This document shows, one piece after another, positions 25,680 to 34,848 of a stretch of 64,000 bases of DNA. The stretch is from positions 890,501 to 954,500 of the forward strand of contig CCMO02000002.1 of the NCBI GenBank assembly GCA_000751295.2. Reading direction: 5' to 3'. This DNA is from a bacterium YEK0313. GTDB lineage: Bacteria; Pseudomonadota; Alphaproteobacteria; Rhizobiales; Phreatobacteraceae. How positions within the stretch are numbered: the first letter of the stretch is position 1; every line of letters starts with the position of its first letter. The position numbers were made by a program, and so were the translations under genes. The notes beneath the pieces are model-generated. The model saw nothing but the letters and a program-made list of their open reading frames with translations. It ran no database searches and had not been told where the DNA came from.

Positions 25680-26597
25680 ATGACCGACGCAGCCCTGCCC
25701 GTGCCGCCGGCCTCGACTGAGGCGGTCGAGACGCCCTTTGCCCGCTTCGTCGCCGAATTCTGCGAAAGCCGGGTTGCGGTCGGCGCGCTGATCCTCGTCG
25801 CGCTGCTGGCGCTGGTCTCGCTCCTCGCGCCCTGGCTGACGCCGCAGAACCCCTACGACATGACGCAGATCTCGATCCTGGACAACATGCTGGCGCCGGG
25901 AGAACGCTCGCTCGACGGAAGGCTCTACCTGCTCGGCACCGATGACCAGGGCCGCGACATGCTCTCGGCGATCATCTACGGCCTGCGCCTGTCGCTGTTC
26001 GTCGCGGCGAGCGCCACCGTCATCGCGCTGGCGGTGGGGCTGAGCGTCGGCATCGCCGCGGCCTATTTCGGCGGGCGGATCGACAGCGTGATCATGCGCG
26101 TGGTCGACCTGCAGCTGTCCTTCCCGGCGATCCTGATCGCACTGATCCTGCTCTCGCTGCTCGGCACCGGCATCGACAAGGTGATCATCGCGCTGGTCAC
26201 CACCCAGTGGGCCTATTACGCCCGCACCGTGCGCGGCGGCGCGCTGGTCGAGCGGCGGCGCGAATATATCGAGGCCGCCCATTGCCTCGCCCTGCCCAAG
26301 CATCGGATCATCTTCCGCCACCTGCTGCCGAACTGCCTGCCGCCGCTGATCGTGGTGGCGACCGTGCAGGTCGCCCATGCCATCTCGCTGGAGGCGGTGC
26401 TGTCCTATCTCGGCGTCGGCGTGCCGATCACCGAGCCCTCGCTCGGCCTGCTCATCTCCAACGGCTACAAATACATCCTCTCGGGAAAATACTGGGTCAG
26501 CGTGCTGCCGGGCGTCGCCCTGCTCGTCACCATCCTCCTGATCAACCTGGTCGGCGATCACCTGCGCGACCAGCTGAACCCGCGGCTGAAGAAATGA
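25680..26597 (+). CDS. DppC/OppC-like ABC permease
   Basis: Second permease of the importer, 305 aa. The OppC-N motif is in the first helix region (FCESRVAVGALILVALLALVS), then LLGTDDQGRDMLSAIIYGLRLSL, which is characteristic of DppC. The C-terminal EAA-like loop follows in HCLALPKHRIIFRHLLPN. GGGAGG lies 7 nt before the start. The downstream ATPase gene begins 46 nt after its stop. With DppB it forms the membrane pore. Confidence 0.93.
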   Translation: MTDAALPVPPASTEAVETPFARFVAEFCESRVAVGALILVALLALVSLLAPWLTPQNPYDMTQISILDNMLAPGERSLDGRLYLLGTDDQGRDMLSAIIYGLRLSLFVAASATVIALAVGLSVGIAAAYFGGRIDSVIMRVVDLQLSFPAILIALILLSLLGTGIDKVIIALVTTQWAYYARTVRGGALVERRREYIEAAHCLALPKHRIIFRHLLPNCLPPLIVVATVQVAHAISLEAVLSYLGVGVPITEPSLGLLISNGYKYILSGKYWVSVLPGVALLVTILLINLVGDHLRDQLNPRLKK

Positions 26598-26643
26598 GCG
26601 GCGGCATGACCGGACCGATGCGCATCGGCGCGAGGCGTAGAGT

Positions 26644-27624
26644 ATGACGGACGTGCTCGAAGTCACCGATCTCAAGACCCATTTCTTCACCCGCGCCGGC
26701 GTGGTGAAGGCGGTCGACGGCGTCTCCTTCAAGGTCGGGCGCGGCGAGGTGCTCGGCCTGGTCGGCGAATCCGGGTCGGGCAAGTCGATCACCGGCTTCT
26801 CGATCCTCGGCCTGATCGATCCGCCCGGGCGGGTCGTCTCCGGCTCGATCCGGCTGATGGGGCAGGAGCTCATCGGGCTCGGCGAAAAGGCCTGGCGCGA
26901 TATTCGCGGCCGGCGCGTCGCGATGATCTTCCAGGACCCGATGATGACGCTCAATCCGGTCCTGCGCGTCGACACGCAGATGATCGAGACGCTGAAGGCC
27001 CATGTCGACATCTCGACGGAGACGGCGCGTGAGCGCTGCCGCGAGGCTCTCGCCCAGGTCGGCATCGCCTCGCCCGACCAGCGGCTGGAAAGCTATCCGC
27101 ACCAGTTTTCCGGCGGCATGCGCCAGCGCGTGGCAATCGCCATCGCGCTGCTGCACAAGCCGGCCGTAATCATCGCCGACGAGCCGACCACCGCACTCGA
27201 CGTCACCATCCAGGCGCAGATCCTGGCCGAGGTGCAGAAGCTCGCCGCCGATACCGGCACGGCCCTCGTCTGGATCACCCACGACCTCGCCATCGTCTCC
27301 GGCCTCGCCGACCGCGTGGCCGTGATGTATGCCGGCCGGGTGGTGGAGGAAGGGCCGACATCCGAAGTGCTGGCGCGGCCCGGCCACCCCTATACACGCG
27401 GCCTTCTGGAAAGCCTGCCGAGCCGCAATCCGCGCGGCCAGCCACTCGCCCAGATCCCGGGCATGACGCCCAATCTGCTTCGGCTGCCCAAGGGCTGCCC
27501 CTTCGCGCCGCGCTGCATCGCCGTCAAGGCCGACTGCCAGACCGAGCCGCCGCCGGAGACGCGGCCGCTCGCCGAGCGGCGGCTGCGCTGCTTCCATCCC
27601 GTGCTCGACGAGGTCGCGGCATGA
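26644..27624 (+). CDS. DppD/OppD-like ABC transporter ATPase
   Basis: ATP-binding subunit, 326 aa. Walker A GESGSGKS is at about 42-49, the signature is FSGGMRQR near 156-163, and Walker B IIADEPTTALD follows. The C-terminal oligopeptide extension carries a cysteine set, CPFAPRCIAVKADC, that in OppD/DppD proteins coordinates an iron-sulfur cluster. It overlaps the following ATPase gene by four bases (ATGA), giving a coupled heterodimer. Confidence 0.93.
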   Translation: MTDVLEVTDLKTHFFTRAGVVKAVDGVSFKVGRGEVLGLVGESGSGKSITGFSILGLIDPPGRVVSGSIRLMGQELIGLGEKAWRDIRGRRVAMIFQDPMMTLNPVLRVDTQMIETLKAHVDISTETARERCREALAQVGIASPDQRLESYPHQFSGGMRQRVAIAIALLHKPAVIIADEPTTALDVTIQAQILAEVQKLAADTGTALVWITHDLAIVSGLADRVAVMYAGRVVEEGPTSEVLARPGHPYTRGLLESLPSRNPRGQPLAQIPGMTPNLLRLPKGCPFAPRCIAVKADCQTEPPPETRPLAERRLRCFHPVLDEVAA

Positions 27625-28613
27625 CGACGCCGATCATATCCGTCGAAGGCGTCTCGAAACGGTTCGCCAAGGAGCCGGACCTTGCCGCCAAACTCGCCGG
27701 GCTCGTCGGCGCCGGGCCGAAGCGCGAGGTGGTCCACGCGCTCGACACGGTCGACCTCGCCATCCGGCCGGGCGAGGTCATGGGCCTCGTCGGCGAATCC
27801 GGATCGGGCAAGTCGACGCTCGGCCGCATCATCGCCGGCATCTGGCAGCAGTCGGGCGGCAAGGTCCATTACGAAGGCCGCGACCGCGCGACGTTGACCG
27901 GGGCAGACCGCCGCGCGAGCGCCCTCGCCGTGCAGATGGTGTTCCAGGACCCGATGTCCTCGCTCAATCCGCGCATGCGGATCGAGGACATCGTCAGCGA
28001 AGCTCCCGTCTATCACGGCATCGTCGACAAGGCCGGGGCGGGCGACTATCTCGCCGATCTCATGCGCAAGGTCGGCCTCGATCCGGCCTATGCCAAGCGC
28101 TATCCGCACCAGTTCTCCGGCGGCCAGCGGGCGCGCATCGGCATTGCCCGGGCGCTGGCCGTGAAGCCGAAGCTGATCGTCGCCGACGAAAGCGTCGCGG
28201 CCCTCGACGTCTCGATCCAGGCGCAGGTGCTGAACCTGTTCATGCAGCTGCGCGCCGATTTCGGCTTGACCTATCTCTTCATCAGCCACGATCTCGGCGT
28301 CGTGCGCCACGTCGCCGACCGGGTCGCCATCCTCTATCTCGGCCGCATCGTTGAGCTGGCACCGGCCGAGGACCTGTTCGCCGCGCCGAACCATCCCTAT
28401 ACCCGGGCGCTGCTCGCCGAGGTGCCGCGGGTCGATACCGGCAAGCGCCGGTTCAAGCCGATCGAGGGCGAGATCCCCTCGCCGCTCGCCCCGCCGCCCG
28501 GCTGCCATTTCCATCCGCGCTGTCCGCTGGCGCAGGCCCGCTGCAGGACGGAGGTGCCGGCGTTCAAGGAGATCGCGCCGGGCCGTTTCTCGGCCTGCCA
28601 CCTGAATGACTGA
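27621..28613 (+). CDS. DppF/OppF-like ABC transporter ATPase
   Basis: Second ATP-binding subunit, 330 aa. Walker A GESGSGKST is near 56-64, and the signature FSGGQRARIGIARAL and Walker B LIVADESVAALD are present. In Walker B the usual DEPT reads DESV, a common OppF-like variation that keeps the catalytic Glu. The C-terminal CHFHPRCPLAQARC motif is present. It closes the five-gene importer operon; palindromic repeats lie just downstream. Confidence 0.93.
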   Translation: MTTPIISVEGVSKRFAKEPDLAAKLAGLVGAGPKREVVHALDTVDLAIRPGEVMGLVGESGSGKSTLGRIIAGIWQQSGGKVHYEGRDRATLTGADRRASALAVQMVFQDPMSSLNPRMRIEDIVSEAPVYHGIVDKAGAGDYLADLMRKVGLDPAYAKRYPHQFSGGQRARIGIARALAVKPKLIVADESVAALDVSIQAQVLNLFMQLRADFGLTYLFISHDLGVVRHVADRVAILYLGRIVELAPAEDLFAAPNHPYTRALLAEVPRVDTGKRRFKPIEGEIPSPLAPPPGCHFHPRCPLAQARCRTEVPAFKEIAPGRFSACHLND

Positions 28614-28654
28614 CAGGTGACCATTGCCGTTGATAGGTTCTACACAGAAGTAGG

Positions 28655-28697
28655 CCGTGGTTCGAGGCTCGTCTACGGCTCGCACCTCACCATGAGG
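28655..28697 (-). repeat. palindromic intergenic repeat, copy 1
   Basis: On the minus strand this reads CCTCATGGTGAGGTGCGAGC, then an imperfect dyad and CCTCGAACCACGG. It has the same layout as the copy at 28783-28830 but opposite orientation. The pattern CCTCAT..TGAGG...CTCGAA resembles abundant intergenic palindromes of Bradyrhizobium-like genomes, as far as I recall. It lies between the end of the importer operon and a convergent gene. Confidence 0.6.
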
Positions 28698-28782
28698 CGT
28701 GGTGAAATCTGTACTTCTTTCATCGCGCCAAGATGAGGATCAGCGCGTCAGGCCGTGCAACACTGATACAATACGCACCAAA

Positions 28783-28830
28783 CCTCATCCTGAGGTGCCC
28801 GCGCCCCTTGGCGCGGGCCTCGAAGGACGG
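28783..28830 (+). repeat. palindromic intergenic repeat, copy 2
   Basis: It starts CCTCATCCTGAGG and ends CTCGAAGGACGG. Its core is a perfect 9-bp stem, GCCCGCGCC (28797-28805) with GGCGCGGGC (28810-28818), and a CCTT loop. Copy 1 at 28655-28697 is the same family inverted. In a convergent gap such elements can act as transcription end points or mRNA stabilisers; no T-tract follows. Confidence 0.65.
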
Positions 28831-28892
28831 CCAACCTTGGTGTAGAGCAGGCCAATCTCAAATGAGCACTCAAGGGGTGGGCCGACAGACCG

Positions 28893-30572
28893 TCAGCCCT
28901 TGCTCTGCGCCTTCTCGCGGATCTGGTCGATCGTGGTTGCCGGCGCGATCGCCTGCTGGTCGAGGAAGAGATGCAGGATGGCCGGCTTGCCCGAAGCGAC
29001 CGCCCGCTCGAAGGCGGGCGCGAACTCGCTCGTTTCGCGCACCGTCTCGCCGTGGCCGCCATAGGCGCGGGCGAGCGCGGCGAAATCGGGGTTCTTCAGC
29101 GCGGTCGCGACGACGCGGCCGGGATAGTCGCGCTCCTGGTGCATGCGGATCGTGCCGTACATGCCGTTGTCGACGACGATGACGACGATCGGCAGGTCGT
29201 ACTGGCAGGCGGTGGCGAATTCCTGGCCGTTCATCATGAAGCAGCCGTCGCCGGCGAAGGCGACGACGGTCTTGTCCGGATACATGCGCTTGGCGCCGAC
29301 CGCGGCCGGCGTGCCATAGCCCATCGAGCCGCAGGTCGGGGCGAGCTGCGAGCCGTAGCGCCTGAAGCGCAGGAAGCGGTGCACCCAGATCGCATAGTTG
29401 CCGGCGCCGTTGCAGACGATGGCATCGTCGGGCAGGCGCTCGCGCAGCCAGGCCATGATCTCGCCGTACTGGAGCGCGCCGGGCAGGCGGGCGGGATTGC
29501 CGGTCCAGCCGAGATAGCTCTCATGCGCCTTGGCGGCGCTGCCCTTCCAGGCGATGTCCTGCGGCGGCTGCAGACCTTCCACCGCAGCGGCGAAGGCGGT
29601 CGGGCTCGCCTGGATCGGCAGATGCGCCTGGTAGACGCGGCCGAGCTCCTCGGGGCCCGGATGGATATGGACGAGCGTCTGGCTCGGCTGCGGAATGTCG
29701 ATCAGCGTATAGCTCTGCGAGGCGATCTCGGAGAGGCGGCCGCCGAGCGCGATGATCAGGTCGCTGTCCTTGATCATGGCGATGATCGCGGGATTGCAGC
29801 CGAGGCCGAGATCGCCGGCATAGTTGGCGTGGCCGTGGTCGAACAGCATCTGGCGGCGGAACTGGCAGACCACCGGCAGATCGAAGCGCTCGGCGAAGCG
29901 CGTGACCGCGCCGACCGCCTTGTCCGACCAGCGCGAGCCGCCGAGCACCAGGACCGGCTTCTTGGCGGCCCAGAGCAGCTTCTGCAGCTTCATCATGTCG
30001 CTGTTGCCGGGCCAGCTCTCCACCGCCTCGACGCGCGGCGCGTCCGGCACCTCGGCCGTGTCGGTAAGCATGTCCTCGGGCAGCACCAGAACGACCGGGC
30101 CGGGACGGCCCTGCATGGCGGTCGCATAGGCGCGGGCGACCATTTCCGGAATGCGGTCGGCCTCGTCGATCTCGGCCACCCATTTGGCGATGCCGCCGAA
30201 CAGCTTGCCGTAGTCGACCTCCTGGAAGGCATCGCGGCCGCGCATCGAGCGGTCGATCTGGCCGACGAACAGGATCATCGGGCTCGAATCCTGCTGGGCG
30301 ATGTGCAGGCCGGGCGAGGCATTGGTGGCGCCGGGCCCGCGCGTCACCATGCAGATGCCCGGCCGGCCGGTGAGCTTGCCATAGGCTTCCGCCATCATCG
30401 CCGCGCCGCCTTCCTGGCGGCAGATGGTGACCTTGGTGTCGGCATCGTGCAGCGCGTCGAGCACGGCCAGATAGCTTTCGCCAGGCACACAGAAGACGTC
30501 GGTCGCGCCCTGGATGATCAGCTGATCGACGAGAATCTGGCCGCCAGTGCGGCTTATCGGTCGGGTGGTCAT
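28893..30572 (-). CDS. thiamine diphosphate-dependent acetolactate synthase-like enzyme
   Basis: ThDP enzyme with the three domains of the acetohydroxyacid synthase family, 559 aa. The N-terminal pyrimidine-binding domain has the catalytic Glu in ICRQEGGAAMMAEAYG near 53, and the GPGATNAS loop. The middle domain follows. The C-terminal domain has the ThDP/Mg motif starting AFAGDGCFMMNGQE near 456 and ending VDNGMYG. No regulatory small subunit gene is nearby, and the gene sits downstream of an acyl-CoA dehydrogenase, so a catabolic decarboxylase or ligase role is as likely as branched-chain amino acid synthesis. Substrate unknown. Confidence 0.88.
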   Translation of the reverse strand: MTTRPISRTGGQILVDQLIIQGATDVFCVPGESYLAVLDALHDADTKVTICRQEGGAAMMAEAYGKLTGRPGICMVTRGPGATNASPGLHIAQQDSSPMILFVGQIDRSMRGRDAFQEVDYGKLFGGIAKWVAEIDEADRIPEMVARAYATAMQGRPGPVVLVLPEDMLTDTAEVPDAPRVEAVESWPGNSDMMKLQKLLWAAKKPVLVLGGSRWSDKAVGAVTRFAERFDLPVVCQFRRQMLFDHGHANYAGDLGLGCNPAIIAMIKDSDLIIALGGRLSEIASQSYTLIDIPQPSQTLVHIHPGPEELGRVYQAHLPIQASPTAFAAAVEGLQPPQDIAWKGSAAKAHESYLGWTGNPARLPGALQYGEIMAWLRERLPDDAIVCNGAGNYAIWVHRFLRFRRYGSQLAPTCGSMGYGTPAAVGAKRMYPDKTVVAFAGDGCFMMNGQEFATACQYDLPIVVIVVDNGMYGTIRMHQERDYPGRVVATALKNPDFAALARAYGGHGETVRETSEFAPAFERAVASGKPAILHLFLDQQAIAPATTIDQIREKAQSKG

Positions 30573-30615
30573 GCTTCGGGCTTCCTCGGCTGAGCGTGAG
30601 TCCGGTTGGGACGGG

Positions 30616-31767
30616 TTATTGACGCAGGGCTTCGCGGGCGATGATCAGGCGTTGAACCTCGCTCGTGCCCTCGTAGATGCGGGTGATGCGGGCGTCGCGG
30701 AAATGCCGCTCCACCGGAAAGTCGGCACAATAGCCGGCGCCGCCGTGGAGTTGCAGCGCGGTGTCGGTGGCGCGCAGCGCCGCCTCGGATGCGAACAGCT
30801 TGGCCATCGAGGCCTCGCGGCCGAACGGCTCGCCGCGATCCTTCTTCGCCGCGGCGTTGAGGATCAGGAGGCGCGCCGCCTCGATATCCGTCTCGCGGTC
30901 AGCGATCATCCACTGGATGCCCTGGAATTCGGCAATCGCCTGGCCGAACTGCCGGCGCTCGACGATATAGGCCTTGGCGGCGTCCATGGCCGCGCGGGCA
31001 ATGCCGAGCGACAGCGCGGCGATGCCGATGCGCCCGCCGGCAAGCTCCCCCACCGCGATGCGGAAGCCGTCGTCGAGCTTGCCCATCAGCGCACCCGCCG
31101 GGATCCGGCAATTGTCGAAATGCACGACATTGGTGGCCGAGCCGTGCTGGCCGAGCTTCCTTTCCGCCTTGCCGACAGTCAGGCCCGGCGTGCCGGCCTC
31201 GACCAGGAAGCAGGAAATGCCCTTGCCCTTGCGCGCCTCGGGGTTGGTCACCGCCCAGACGACGAACAGCCCGGCATATTCGGCCGAGGTGATGTAGAGC
31301 TTCTGGCCATCGAGCACGAACTGATCGCCGTCGCGGCGCGCCCGCGCCTGCATGCCGGCCGGGTCCGAGCCGGCGCCGGCTTCGGTCAGGCAGAAGGCGC
31401 CGGCCGGATAGGTGCCGTCGGCGAGCTTCGGCAGATGGCGCTGCTTCTGCTCCGCCGAGCCGACCTGCTGGATCACCTCGGCGACCATGTTGGTGACCGA
31501 TGTGGTCACGCCGGTGGAGGCGCAGGCATAACCGAGCTCCTCCACCGTGAGGGCGAAGGCGACCGTGCCGGCATCCGTGCCGCCATAATCGGAGCCGATA
31601 TTGACCGCCATGAAGCCGGCCTCGGCGAGCGCCTTGAGATTGGCCAGGAATTCGGCGCGGCCGCCGCCCTGGTCGAGCGTCTCGGCGAGCGGCCGGACCC
31701 GATCGGCGGCGATCCGGCGGGCGGTGTCGCGGATCAGCACTTCTTCTTCGCTGAGTTCGAACAACAT
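30616..31767 (-). CDS. acyl-CoA dehydrogenase
   Basis: Short/medium-chain-type acyl-CoA dehydrogenase, 383 aa, a complete enzyme. It shows FCLTEAGAGSDPAGMQ (about 129-144), LYITSAEYAG, ERRQFGQAIAEFQGIQ, and QLHGGAGYCADFPVERH. Near the C-terminus is RITRIYEGTSEVQRLIIAR, with the catalytic Glu in IYEGTSE. The start has GGGAG upstream. The ThDP enzyme gene begins about 45 nt after its stop on the same strand, so the two are probably co-transcribed. Acyl specificity is not resolvable by eye; isovaleryl or butyryl types are possible. Confidence 0.92.
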   Translation of the reverse strand: MLFELSEEEVLIRDTARRIAADRVRPLAETLDQGGGRAEFLANLKALAEAGFMAVNIGSDYGGTDAGTVAFALTVEELGYACASTGVTTSVTNMVAEVIQQVGSAEQKQRHLPKLADGTYPAGAFCLTEAGAGSDPAGMQARARRDGDQFVLDGQKLYITSAEYAGLFVVWAVTNPEARKGKGISCFLVEAGTPGLTVGKAERKLGQHGSATNVVHFDNCRIPAGALMGKLDDGFRIAVGELAGGRIGIAALSLGIARAAMDAAKAYIVERRQFGQAIAEFQGIQWMIADRETDIEAARLLILNAAAKKDRGEPFGREASMAKLFASEAALRATDTALQLHGGAGYCADFPVERHFRDARITRIYEGTSEVQRLIIAREALRQ

Positions 31768-31949
31768 CTCACGCTCCCGGGAAATCCGCGCGTCCGCAGC
31801 GCCATGCCGGCGACGGCCGCACCCATGACCGACGGCGGGCGGCCGCGGCGCGCACGGCACCCGACGGACGGGTCCCATCTCTTAAGAGAGCGCCTGCCGG
31901 CTCGCAATCCACCAAAATGCAGGGCGCCGCCGTCATTTCCGACACAGGT

Positions 31950-32582
31950 TCAGCGCCAGGCGAACAGCGGCTGCTCGAGATCGGCGACCCGCGTCGGCCG
32001 GCCGGCGAGCACCTCGCGGAACTGGTAGATGAGGGCTGCGGTCGGCGCGTGGATGACGTCGCCCGACAAGCTCAGCCGGACCACCCGCCGCCGGCTTTCG
32101 GGAATGGAGGTGAAGTCGATCGCCGCCTCGCGCATGATCTCGGCAAGCGGGATGCGATGGACCGAGGCGACCTCCGCCGGATTGGGACGCAGCACCGGCG
32201 CGCTGCCGGCCCAGGCAACGACCGGCGTCACCAGATAGCCGGAACGCGTCGGATAATCGTCGAGCAGGCCGAACACGTCGCCGGCGCCGAGCCGCAGGCC
32301 CAGTTCCTCGTCGAGCTCGCGCAGCGCCGCGTCCACCGGCCCCTCGCCGGCATCGCAGCGCCCGCCGGGCAGGGCCCATTGATTGGCATGGGCTCTGAGG
32401 CCGCTGGCGCGACGGGTCAGGAGGAAGGCGGCCTCGCCCGAGCCATCGGCCGTGTCGGTGACGACGAGCGCCACCGCGGCGCGCTTCAGCCCGGCCTCGT
32501 CGCCGGCGGCGGGCTGGCGGCGGAAGGCCGCGACGCGCGTCGCGATCTCGGTCCGGCAGGCATCGTCGAAAGGGTGCAGCAT
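31950..32582 (-). CDS. Nudix hydrolase, CoA pyrophosphatase-like
   Basis: Nudix hydrolase, 210 aa. The Nudix box runs GGRCDAGE...RELDEELGL at about 71-93. It is preceded by LLTRRASGLRAHANQWALPG, close to the UPF0035 signature of CoA-cleaving Nudix enzymes. It likely hydrolyses CoA, oxidised CoA or an acyl-CoA to phosphopantetheine and 3',5'-ADP. The start at 32582 has AGGAG 4-5 nt upstream. It is divergent from glycerate kinase, with about 150 bp between the starts. Confidence 0.87.
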   Translation of the reverse strand: MLHPFDDACRTEIATRVAAFRRQPAAGDEAGLKRAAVALVVTDTADGSGEAAFLLTRRASGLRAHANQWALPGGRCDAGEGPVDAALRELDEELGLRLGAGDVFGLLDDYPTRSGYLVTPVVAWAGSAPVLRPNPAEVASVHRIPLAEIMREAAIDFTSIPESRRRVVRLSLSGDVIHAPTAALIYQFREVLAGRPTRVADLEQPLFAWR

Positions 32583-32731
32583 GACGCTCCTGCCATAAGC
32601 CATGCCGGGGAACGGCGATAGCGTCGGGTCGAATGACTGCCACCCGGTCGCCGCGACATGCCGTCCGGCGGGCGCTTGCGGTTGCCGCCGCGACCTGCTT
32701 GTGTGTCCGCCGCACCGACAGGCACGATCCC

Positions 32732-34024
32732 GTGACATATCGCTCAGATCCCCGCGCCTTCCTGATTTCGCTCGGCCATGCCGCGATCGCCGCGGCCCTG
32801 CCCGACCGCATCGCCGAGCATCTGCCACCGGTGCCGACCGGCCGCACCGTGGTGGTCGGCGCGGGCAAGGCGGCGGCGGCCATGGCGGCGGCCTTCGAGA
32901 AGGTCTGGCCGGCGCCGCTGAGCGGCACGGTGGTGACACGCTACGGCCATGCGGTGCCGGTGAGCCGGATCGAGGTCCTGGAAGCGGCCCATCCGGTGCC
33001 CGATGCGGCCGGCGCGGCGGCGAGCCGGCGCATTCTCGAACGGCTCCGGGGCCTCGGCCCCGACGACCTGGTGGTGGCGCTCATTTCCGGCGGCGGCTCG
33101 GCCCTGCTCGCGGCACCCGCCGGCGATCTCAGCCTCGACGACCTGAAGGCGGTGAATGCCGCGCTGCTCGCCTCCGGCGCCGATATCGGCGCGATGAACT
33201 GCGTGCGCAAGCACGTCTCGGCCATTGCCGGCGGCCGGCTCGCGGCCGCGGCCTATCCGGCGAAGGTCGTCACCATCGCCATATCCGACGTCCCCGGCGA
33301 CGACCCGGCGGTGATCGCCTCGGGCCCGACCGTGCCGGACCCGACCACGCGCGCCGATGCGCTCGCCATCGTCGGCCGCTATCGCATGGCGCTGCCGGAC
33401 CGGGTGATGCGGCACCTGGAGGATCCCGCGTCGGAAAGCCCGAAGCCCGATCACCTCGCCTTTGCCGCCGGCAGCGACATCAGGCTGATCGCCCGGCCGA
33501 TCGAGAGCCTGGCCGCCGCCATCCGGATCGCCGATGCGGCCGGCCTGCCGACGCTCGTGCTCGGCGACACGATCGAAGGGGAAGCCCGCGACGTCGCCCA
33601 GGTCCATGCGGCGCTCGCCCGCTCGGTGCTGGAGCACGGCCTGCCGGCCAGGCCGCCGCTGCTGATCCTGTCGGGCGGGGAGACGACGGTGACCCTGCCG
33701 AAGGACCGCCCGACCGGCCGCGGCGGCCGCAATTCCGAATTCGCCCTGGCCCTCGCCGTCGCCCTGCAGGGCTTTTCGGCCGGGCAGCGCGCGCGGGTCC
33801 ATGCCCTTGCCATCGACACTGACGGCATCGACGGCATCGAGTCCAATGCCGGCGCCGTGGTGACGCCGGCCTTGCTCGACGCGGCCGCCGCGCGCGGCCT
33901 CAATCCGCGCACCTTTCTCGACCGTCACGACGGCTTCGGCTTCTTCGCCGAGCTCGACGGCCTGGTGGTCACCGGCCCGACCCATACCAATGTCAATGAT
34001 TTCAGGGCTATCCTGATCACCTGA
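32732..34024 (+). CDS. glycerate 2-kinase (MOFRL family)
   Basis: GckA/TtuD-type glycerate kinase, 430 aa, phosphorylating D-glycerate to 2-phosphoglycerate in the cytosol. The N-terminal DUF4147 domain shows VVVGAGKAAAAMA and ISGGGSALLAAP. The MOFRL domain follows, with LSGGETTVTL, GRGGRNSEFALALA, TDGIDGIESNAGA and the closing GPTHTNVNDFRAILI. GTG at 32732 is taken as start because it gives the family N-terminus; an ATG 33 codons upstream adds a sequence without similarity. Such kinases serve tartrate, hydroxypyruvate or glyoxylate routes; tartrate-type dehydrogenases lie 6 kb away. Confidence 0.9.
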   Translation: MTYRSDPRAFLISLGHAAIAAALPDRIAEHLPPVPTGRTVVVGAGKAAAAMAAAFEKVWPAPLSGTVVTRYGHAVPVSRIEVLEAAHPVPDAAGAAASRRILERLRGLGPDDLVVALISGGGSALLAAPAGDLSLDDLKAVNAALLASGADIGAMNCVRKHVSAIAGGRLAAAAYPAKVVTIAISDVPGDDPAVIASGPTVPDPTTRADALAIVGRYRMALPDRVMRHLEDPASESPKPDHLAFAAGSDIRLIARPIESLAAAIRIADAAGLPTLVLGDTIEGEARDVAQVHAALARSVLEHGLPARPPLLILSGGETTVTLPKDRPTGRGGRNSEFALALAVALQGFSAGQRARVHALAIDTDGIDGIESNAGAVVTPALLDAAAARGLNPRTFLDRHDGFGFFAELDGLVVTGPTHTNVNDFRAILIT

Positions 34025-34191
34025 CCAGGCCCCGCGGCCCGCCGCCGTCGCGGCCCGACGATCGCGCCGCTCGCCCGGCGGCATGCCTTTCGCGCGCCCG
34101 GCCGGCCCTCCCCTGTCTTCCTCCACCGATCGTCCCGCCGCATGGCGCGGTGCGGCGTGCCATCACTCGCCCAGAACCTACCGGACAGGCC

Positions 34192-34758
34192 ATGACACCG
34201 ATACCCGCAAACGATTCCGACCGCCTCTTCGTCATCACGGGCGGACCGGGCTCCGGCAAGACCACCCTGATCGAAGCGCTGGTCGCGGCAGGCCTCGACA
34301 CCTCGCCCGAGGTCGGCCGGCGCATCATCCAGGACCAGCAGGCGGTCGACGGGCAGGCCCTGCCCTGGCGCGACCGCGGCCTGTTCGCCGAGATGATGCT
34401 GGCCTTCGAAATGGCCAACCACGCGGCCGCCGCGCGGCGGCCGGGCCCGGTCCTGTTCGATCGCGGCGTGCCCGACGTGATCGGCTATCTCGATCTCATC
34501 GGCCTTCCCGTGCCCGACCACATGGACCGGGCGGCGCGGCGTCTGCGCTACAACCGGCGCGTCTTCATCGCGCCGCCCTGGCCGGAGATCTATCGCAATG
34601 ACGGCGAGCGCAGGCAGGATCTCGACGAGGCCGCGCGCACCTACGAGGCCATGGTGCGGACCTATCGCCGCTACGGCTATGTGCTGGTCGAGCTGCCCCG
34701 CGCGCCGGTCGAAAGCCGCGTAGCCTTCATTCTCGACGTCCTGGCAAGGCCTGCCTGA
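34192..34758 (+). CDS. small AAA/P-loop NTPase (AAA_28-like)
   Basis: P-loop NTPase, 188 aa. Walker A GGPGSGKTT lies at about 17-25 and a Walker B-like VLFDRGVPDVIGYL follows near 87-100. It resembles the AAA_28 group of predicted kinases or phosphatases annotated only as ATPases. GGACAGG precedes the start. It follows glycerate kinase by 168 nt on the same strand but need not be co-transcribed. Biochemical role unknown. Confidence 0.75.
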   Translation: MTPIPANDSDRLFVITGGPGSGKTTLIEALVAAGLDTSPEVGRRIIQDQQAVDGQALPWRDRGLFAEMMLAFEMANHAAAARRPGPVLFDRGVPDVIGYLDLIGLPVPDHMDRAARRLRYNRRVFIAPPWPEIYRNDGERRQDLDEAARTYEAMVRTYRRYGYVLVELPRAPVESRVAFILDVLARPA

Positions 34759-34798
34759 TCAGGACGGCACGGCAAACCCCGCAGCCCGGAAACGACGG

Positions 34799-34819
34799 CG
34801 CCCGGCCGATGGCCGGGCG
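34799..34819. terminator. bidirectional hairpin between convergent genes
   Basis: Perfect 9-bp stem CGCCCGGCC / GGCCGGGCG with a GAT loop, sited between the stops of the P-loop NTPase (plus) and the Bug protein (minus). There is no clear T-tract on either side, so this is a hairpin terminator candidate of modest strength. Confidence 0.45.
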
Positions 34820-34848
34820 TCGCACAGGATCGTTTCGCCGGTCGCGGA

